Of a stretch of 64,000 bases of DNA, positions 61,325-64,000 are shown piece by piece. The translations under genes and the position numbers were made by a program. The DNA is from Streptomyces lasiicapitis (GTDB lineage Bacteria > Actinomycetota > Actinomycetes > Streptomycetales > Streptomycetaceae). The DNA is taken from NCBI RefSeq assembly GCF_014646335.1, contig NZ_BMNG01000003.1, positions 598,151-662,150 of the forward strand. Reading direction: 5' to 3'. Position 1 is the stretch's first letter. Every line of letters starts with the position of its first letter. The notes under the pieces were generated by a model. That model was not told the DNA's origin, did no database searches, and saw only the letters and a list, made by a program, of their open reading frames with translations.

Positions 61325-61966
61325 TCAGCGCGTGGCCGACACGCCCATACGGGTGACCATGGACACTCCGCGGCCCGCGAAGAACGGTTCGAAGGCTTCC
61401 GGGGACAGCTCGGCCGTGCGGGAGCGCGCGTCGATGCCCGACGGGTTGTGGAGGTGCAGCAAGCCGTCCGGCGTGCGCCCCGTGAGCAGCACCAGATGCC
61501 CGCCCCGGCCCGGCGCGGGCCGCTCCGGGCGGCGGATCTCGAAGTGCACGGAAGTCATCACCGTCCGCCCCTCGTCGAGGAGTTGGAGGATCTCGTCGAG
61601 CGCGAGGTGCCGGTGCACGGTCGCCTCCACGCCGTGCACGTCGCGTGCGTACTCGGCGAAGGGGGCGTAGATCAGCCCGTGGATCACGCCCTCTGTGTCC
61701 TCCGTGTACGCCCCGTACTTCAACGCGCCGTCACGCAACTCGAAAAGCGACGGCGCGTCCGGGCCGAGCGCCATCCGGAAACACGCGATCCCGCACAGGT
61801 GGGCGCACCAGCGCGCGTAGTCCTCCAGCGTCGCCGCGCCCGACTCCCGCCAGGCCGGGTCGTCCGCGCGGTCATGACCCTCGTACACGATCTTCGCGAC
61901 GAGGTCCGGCGAGGCGAACTGGGTGAGGGAAGGGGTCCCGCAGGTGGTGCAGAGGGTCACCGACAC
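61325..61966 (-). CDS. C39-like (papain-fold) protein, unknown function
   Basis: 213 residues from GTG at 61966; a GTG at 61960 is better spaced from the GAGGAG in the short gap after the aminotransferase stop. WCAHLCGIACFRMAL contains the cysteine of a C39-type peptidase site. HFEIRRPERP and GGHLVLLTGRTPDGLLHLHNPSG contain the His and the Asn/Asp of the triad. The N-terminus has a CTTCG knuckle. No exporter ATPase or membrane span is present, so it is not a bacteriocin exporter peptidase. It may be a soluble thiol hydrolase or amidase. It is co-transcribed with the aminotransferase. Confidence 0.7.
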   Translation of the reverse strand: MSVTLCTTCGTPSLTQFASPDLVAKIVYEGHDRADDPAWRESGAATLEDYARWCAHLCGIACFRMALGPDAPSLFELRDGALKYGAYTEDTEGVIHGLIYAPFAEYARDVHGVEATVHRHLALDEILQLLDEGRTVMTSVHFEIRRPERPAPGRGGHLVLLTGRTPDGLLHLHNPSGIDARSRTAELSPEAFEPFFAGRGVSMVTRMGVSATR

Positions 61967-61974
61967 GCTCCTCG

Positions 61975-63186
61975 CTACTGGCGGTAGCCGCTCAGGAAGC
62001 GGCCGATGCGGCTGATCGCCGCGTCCAGATCGTCAGCGTACGGGAGGGTAAGGATGCGGAAGTGGTCGGGGCGCGGCCAGTTGAAGCCGGTGCCCTGGAC
62101 GACTTGGATCTTCTCCTGGAGGAGCAGGTCGAGGACGAACTTCTCGTCGTCGTGGATCTTGTGCACCTTGGGGTCCAGGCGCGCGAACGCGTACAGCGCG
62201 CCGCGCGGCTTCACGCACGAGACGCCGGGGATCTCGTTGAGCTTCTGCCAGGCGCGGTCGCGCTGTTCGTACAGGCGGCCGCCGGGCGCGGTCAGTTCGT
62301 GGATGGACTGGCGGCCGCCGAGCGCGGCCTGGATCGCGTACTGGGCGGGGGCGTTGGGGCACAGGCGCATGGAGGCCAGCATCGTCAGGCCCTCCAGATA
62401 GCTCCGCGCGTGCTGCTTGGGTCCCGTCACCACCAGCCAGCCGGAGCGGAAGCCCGCGACGCGGTACGTCTTCGACAGGCCGCAGAAGGTCAGGACCACC
62501 AGGTCGGGGGCCAGGGCCGCGACGCTGTGGTGCACCGCGTCGTCGTACAGGATCCGGTCGTAGATCTCGTCGGCGAACACCATCAGGCCGTGGCGGCGCG
62601 CCAGATCGAGCATGCCTTCGAGGATCTCGCGCGGATAGACCGCGCCCGTCGGGTTGTTCGGGTTGATGATCACCAGTGCCTTGGTGCGGTCGGTGATCTT
62701 CGACGCCAGGTCGTCGAGGTCCGGGTACCAGTCGGCCTGCTCGTCGCACAGGTAGTGCACGGCCTTGCCGCCGGAGAGGGTCGTCACGGCCGTCCAGAGA
62801 GGGAAGTCCGGTGCGGGGATGAGGACTTCGTCGCCGTCTTCGAGCAGCGCCTGTACGGCCATCGTGACCAGCTCGGACACGCCGTTGCCGAGGAAGACGT
62901 CGTCCACGTCGATGTCGTCGAGGCCGAGCGCCTGATAGCGCTGGACCACGGCGCGGCGCGCGGAGAGGACACCGCGCGAGTCCGTGTACCCGTGCGCGCC
63001 CGGCAGCATCCGGATCATGTCCTGGACGATCTCCTCGGGCGCCTCGAAACCGAAGAGCGCGGGGTTGCCGGTGTTCAGGCGCAGGACGCTGTGGCCCGCC
63101 TCCTCCAGGGCGTTGGCGTGCTCGATGACCGGGCCCCGGATCTCGTAACAGACCTCGCTGAGCTTGCTCGACTGCCGGAACTCCAT
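61975..63186 (-). CDS. Class I/II PLP aminotransferase (AlaA-like)
   Basis: 403 residues. The PLP lysine is Lys239 in TFCGLSKTYRVAGFRSGW; VIINPNNPTGAVYPREIL and VFADEIYDRILYDD are the conserved substrate and cofactor blocks. The N-terminal RQSSKLSEVCYEIRGPVIEHANALEEAGHSVL pattern is typical of AlaA/AlaT glutamate-pyruvate transaminases. It likely interconverts alanine and pyruvate. It is divergent from an HxlR gene, with operator-like palindromes in the 84-bp gap. Its stop is 8 bp before the C39-like start. Confidence 0.92.
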   Translation of the reverse strand: MEFRQSSKLSEVCYEIRGPVIEHANALEEAGHSVLRLNTGNPALFGFEAPEEIVQDMIRMLPGAHGYTDSRGVLSARRAVVQRYQALGLDDIDVDDVFLGNGVSELVTMAVQALLEDGDEVLIPAPDFPLWTAVTTLSGGKAVHYLCDEQADWYPDLDDLASKITDRTKALVIINPNNPTGAVYPREILEGMLDLARRHGLMVFADEIYDRILYDDAVHHSVAALAPDLVVLTFCGLSKTYRVAGFRSGWLVVTGPKQHARSYLEGLTMLASMRLCPNAPAQYAIQAALGGRQSIHELTAPGGRLYEQRDRAWQKLNEIPGVSCVKPRGALYAFARLDPKVHKIHDDEKFVLDLLLQEKIQVVQGTGFNWPRPDHFRILTLPYADDLDAAISRIGRFLSGYRQ

Positions 63187-63212
63187 GCGGTGTGCCTCCC
63201 GTGGCGTGCGTT

Positions 63213-63255
63213 ACTTGGTTTTACCAAGTCGCCGCTTGGAAAGTCCAACAAGTTG
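63213..63255. promoter_or_regulatory. HxlR operator-like palindromes
   Basis: ACTTGG-TTTTA-CCAAGT (63213-63229), TTGGA-AAG-TCCAA (63236-63248) and CAAC-AA-GTTG (63246-63255) lie in the gap between the aminotransferase and HxlR genes. A TTGGAA/TAGACT pair 16 bp apart is a possible promoter for the HxlR gene. Confidence 0.6.
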
Positions 63256-63270
63256 TCTAGACTGCGACGC

Positions 63271-63912
63271 ATGCCACCTCGACAGCGCCGAAGCTACGAC
63301 CAGTACTGCGCCGCCGCCCGCGCGCTCGACGCCGTCGGCGATCGCTGGACCCTGCTGATCGTCCGCGAGCTGCTTGCCGGGCCCCGGCGGTACACCGATC
63401 TGCACGCCGATCTGCCCGGGGTCAGCACGGATGTGCTCGCCTCCCGGCTCAAGGACATGGAGCAGGTGGGGCTCGCGAGCCGGCGTCGGCTTGCGCCGCC
63501 CGCTTCTTCGTACGTCTACGAACTCACCGACCGTGGGCGGGAGTTGCTGCCCGTGCTGCGGGCGCTTGCCGCGTGGGGCGCCCCCGAGCTCGCCGAGCGG
63601 CGGCCCACCGACGCGGTGCGTGCGCACTGGTTCGCGCTGCCGTTGCTCGGGGCGTTGGGTTCTTCTTCGGAGGAGGGGCTGCTTGAAGTCCGCCTGGACG
63701 AGGGGGAGTTCCATGTGTGGGTGCGGGGTGGTGGGGAGGTCTCCTATGGGGATGGGCCTGCGCCGGGTGAGGTTGATGCGTGGGTGACGTTGGACGCGGG
63801 GACGGCCGTTGCGGTGAGCCGAGGTGAGCTGAGCTTTGCCGAGGGTGTGCGGGGCGGGCGGATCGTGGTGGTTGGGGAGGGGGCGGTGGCGAAGGTGTTG
63901 CGGGAGGGGTGA
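63271..63912 (+). CDS. HxlR-family regulator
   Basis: 213 residues from ATG at 63271. The MarR-like winged helix is typical of HxlR: YDQYCAAARALDAVGDRWTL, LIVRELLAGPRRYTDLHADL, VSTDVLASRLKDMEQVGLAS. The C-terminal 100 residues resemble an SCP2-like domain (VRAHWFALPLLGALGSSSEE, AVSRGELSFAEGV) that might bind a lipid or thiol. It is divergent from the aminotransferase gene and probably controls it and itself. Signal is unknown. A long GC-rich hairpin lies right after the stop. Confidence 0.9.
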   Translation: MPPRQRRSYDQYCAAARALDAVGDRWTLLIVRELLAGPRRYTDLHADLPGVSTDVLASRLKDMEQVGLASRRRLAPPASSYVYELTDRGRELLPVLRALAAWGAPELAERRPTDAVRAHWFALPLLGALGSSSEEGLLEVRLDEGEFHVWVRGGGEVSYGDGPAPGEVDAWVTLDAGTAVAVSRGELSFAEGVRGGRIVVVGEGAVAKVLREG

Positions 63913-63914
63913 GG

Positions 63915-63957
63915 GGGTGGGCCTGGGGCCCTCGCGGGGAGCGCCCCAGGCCCACCC
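63915..63957 (+). terminator. Terminator after the HxlR gene
   Basis: GGGTGGGCCTGGGGC pairs perfectly with GCCCCAGGCCCACCC (15 bp) across a 13-base loop. Confidence 0.8.
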
Positions 63958-64000
63958 CTTCCCGTAACCAGGGGCTGCCGCCCCTGGACCCCGCTATCGG
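63955..64000. repeat. Dispersed repeat element, copy 3 (cut by window end)
   Basis: CCCCTTCCCGTAACCAGGGG followed by CTGCCGCCCCTGGACCCCGC repeats the beginning of the elements at 38495 and 57478, in the same direction as copy 1. It continues beyond the window. Confidence 0.75.

Overview
The window is high-GC DNA (about 70% or more) with strong third-position G/C bias, frequent GTG/TTG starts, ATGA start-stop overlaps and many actinomycete-specific families: Scr1-type XRE plus DUF397, DUF5753, DUF4360, nSTAND1-WD40, Tat-exported chitosanase, and a fused glycine/sarcosine-dimethylglycine methyltransferase. This is almost certainly a Streptomyces chromosome segment. From memory, the purine/glyoxylate part follows the order seen in other streptomycetes; I could not check this. 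No tRNA, rRNA, CRISPR array, prophage or intact transposon is visible.

Layout. (1) 1-12849: a compact + strand operon for a cell-surface or secreted glycan. It encodes a polymerase/ligase-like membrane protein, two glycosyltransferases, a zinc-binding sugar C-methyltransferase, a sugar nucleotidyltransferase, a PIG-L deacetylase, an SDR epimerase/dehydratase, a DUF4910 M28-like protein, a flippase, a pyruvyltransferase-like protein, a cupin 3,5-epimerase and a class III aminotransferase. (2) 12850-22182: housekeeping and mixed genes. These are a PAP2 phosphatase, CorA, an AlkZ-like glycosylase, a LysE remnant, a GAF-LuxR regulator divergent from two acyl-CoA ligases, and a zinc-ribbon protein. 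(3) 22183-37041: a purine and glyoxylate salvage island. Gcl, Hyi and GlxR convert glyoxylate to glycerate. UraD, HIU hydrolase and uricase convert urate to allantoin. An amidohydrolase (8-oxoguanine/guanine deaminase type) and two NCS2 permeases bring in and prepare purines, and a catalase sits beside them to deal with uricase-derived peroxide. Two sets of repeated promoter boxes link these units: a 38-bp box at gcl and hyi, and an 18-bp identical box at the catalase and uraD promoters.

(4) 37084-46110: a secreted carbohydrate-active group (GH46 chitosanase, GH89 alpha-N-acetylglucosaminidase, GH29-PA14 alpha-L-fucosidase) with lipoprotein and DUF4360 proteins. It is interrupted by a dispersed repeat element flanked by two gene remnants. 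(5) 46138-49254: a TetR/MFS efflux pair with three matching operator copies, then a secreted trypsin-like protease. (6) 49302-54392: a large membrane-anchored nSTAND1 ATPase with 14 WD40 repeats. It converges on, and overlaps, a DUF397/XRE/HATPase regulatory triad. (7) 54373-64000: a LuxR-like regulator, aldo/keto reductase, thioesterase, histidine phosphatase, the glycine-betaine methyltransferase, a flavin monooxygenase, and an HxlR regulator divergent from an aminotransferase plus C39-like protein pair.

The strongest leads are the shared catalase/uricase operator, the gcl/hyi box pair, the three-site TetR operator set, the nSTAND1-WD40 locus as a possible conflict system, and the uncharacterised sugar-modification set in the first operon.
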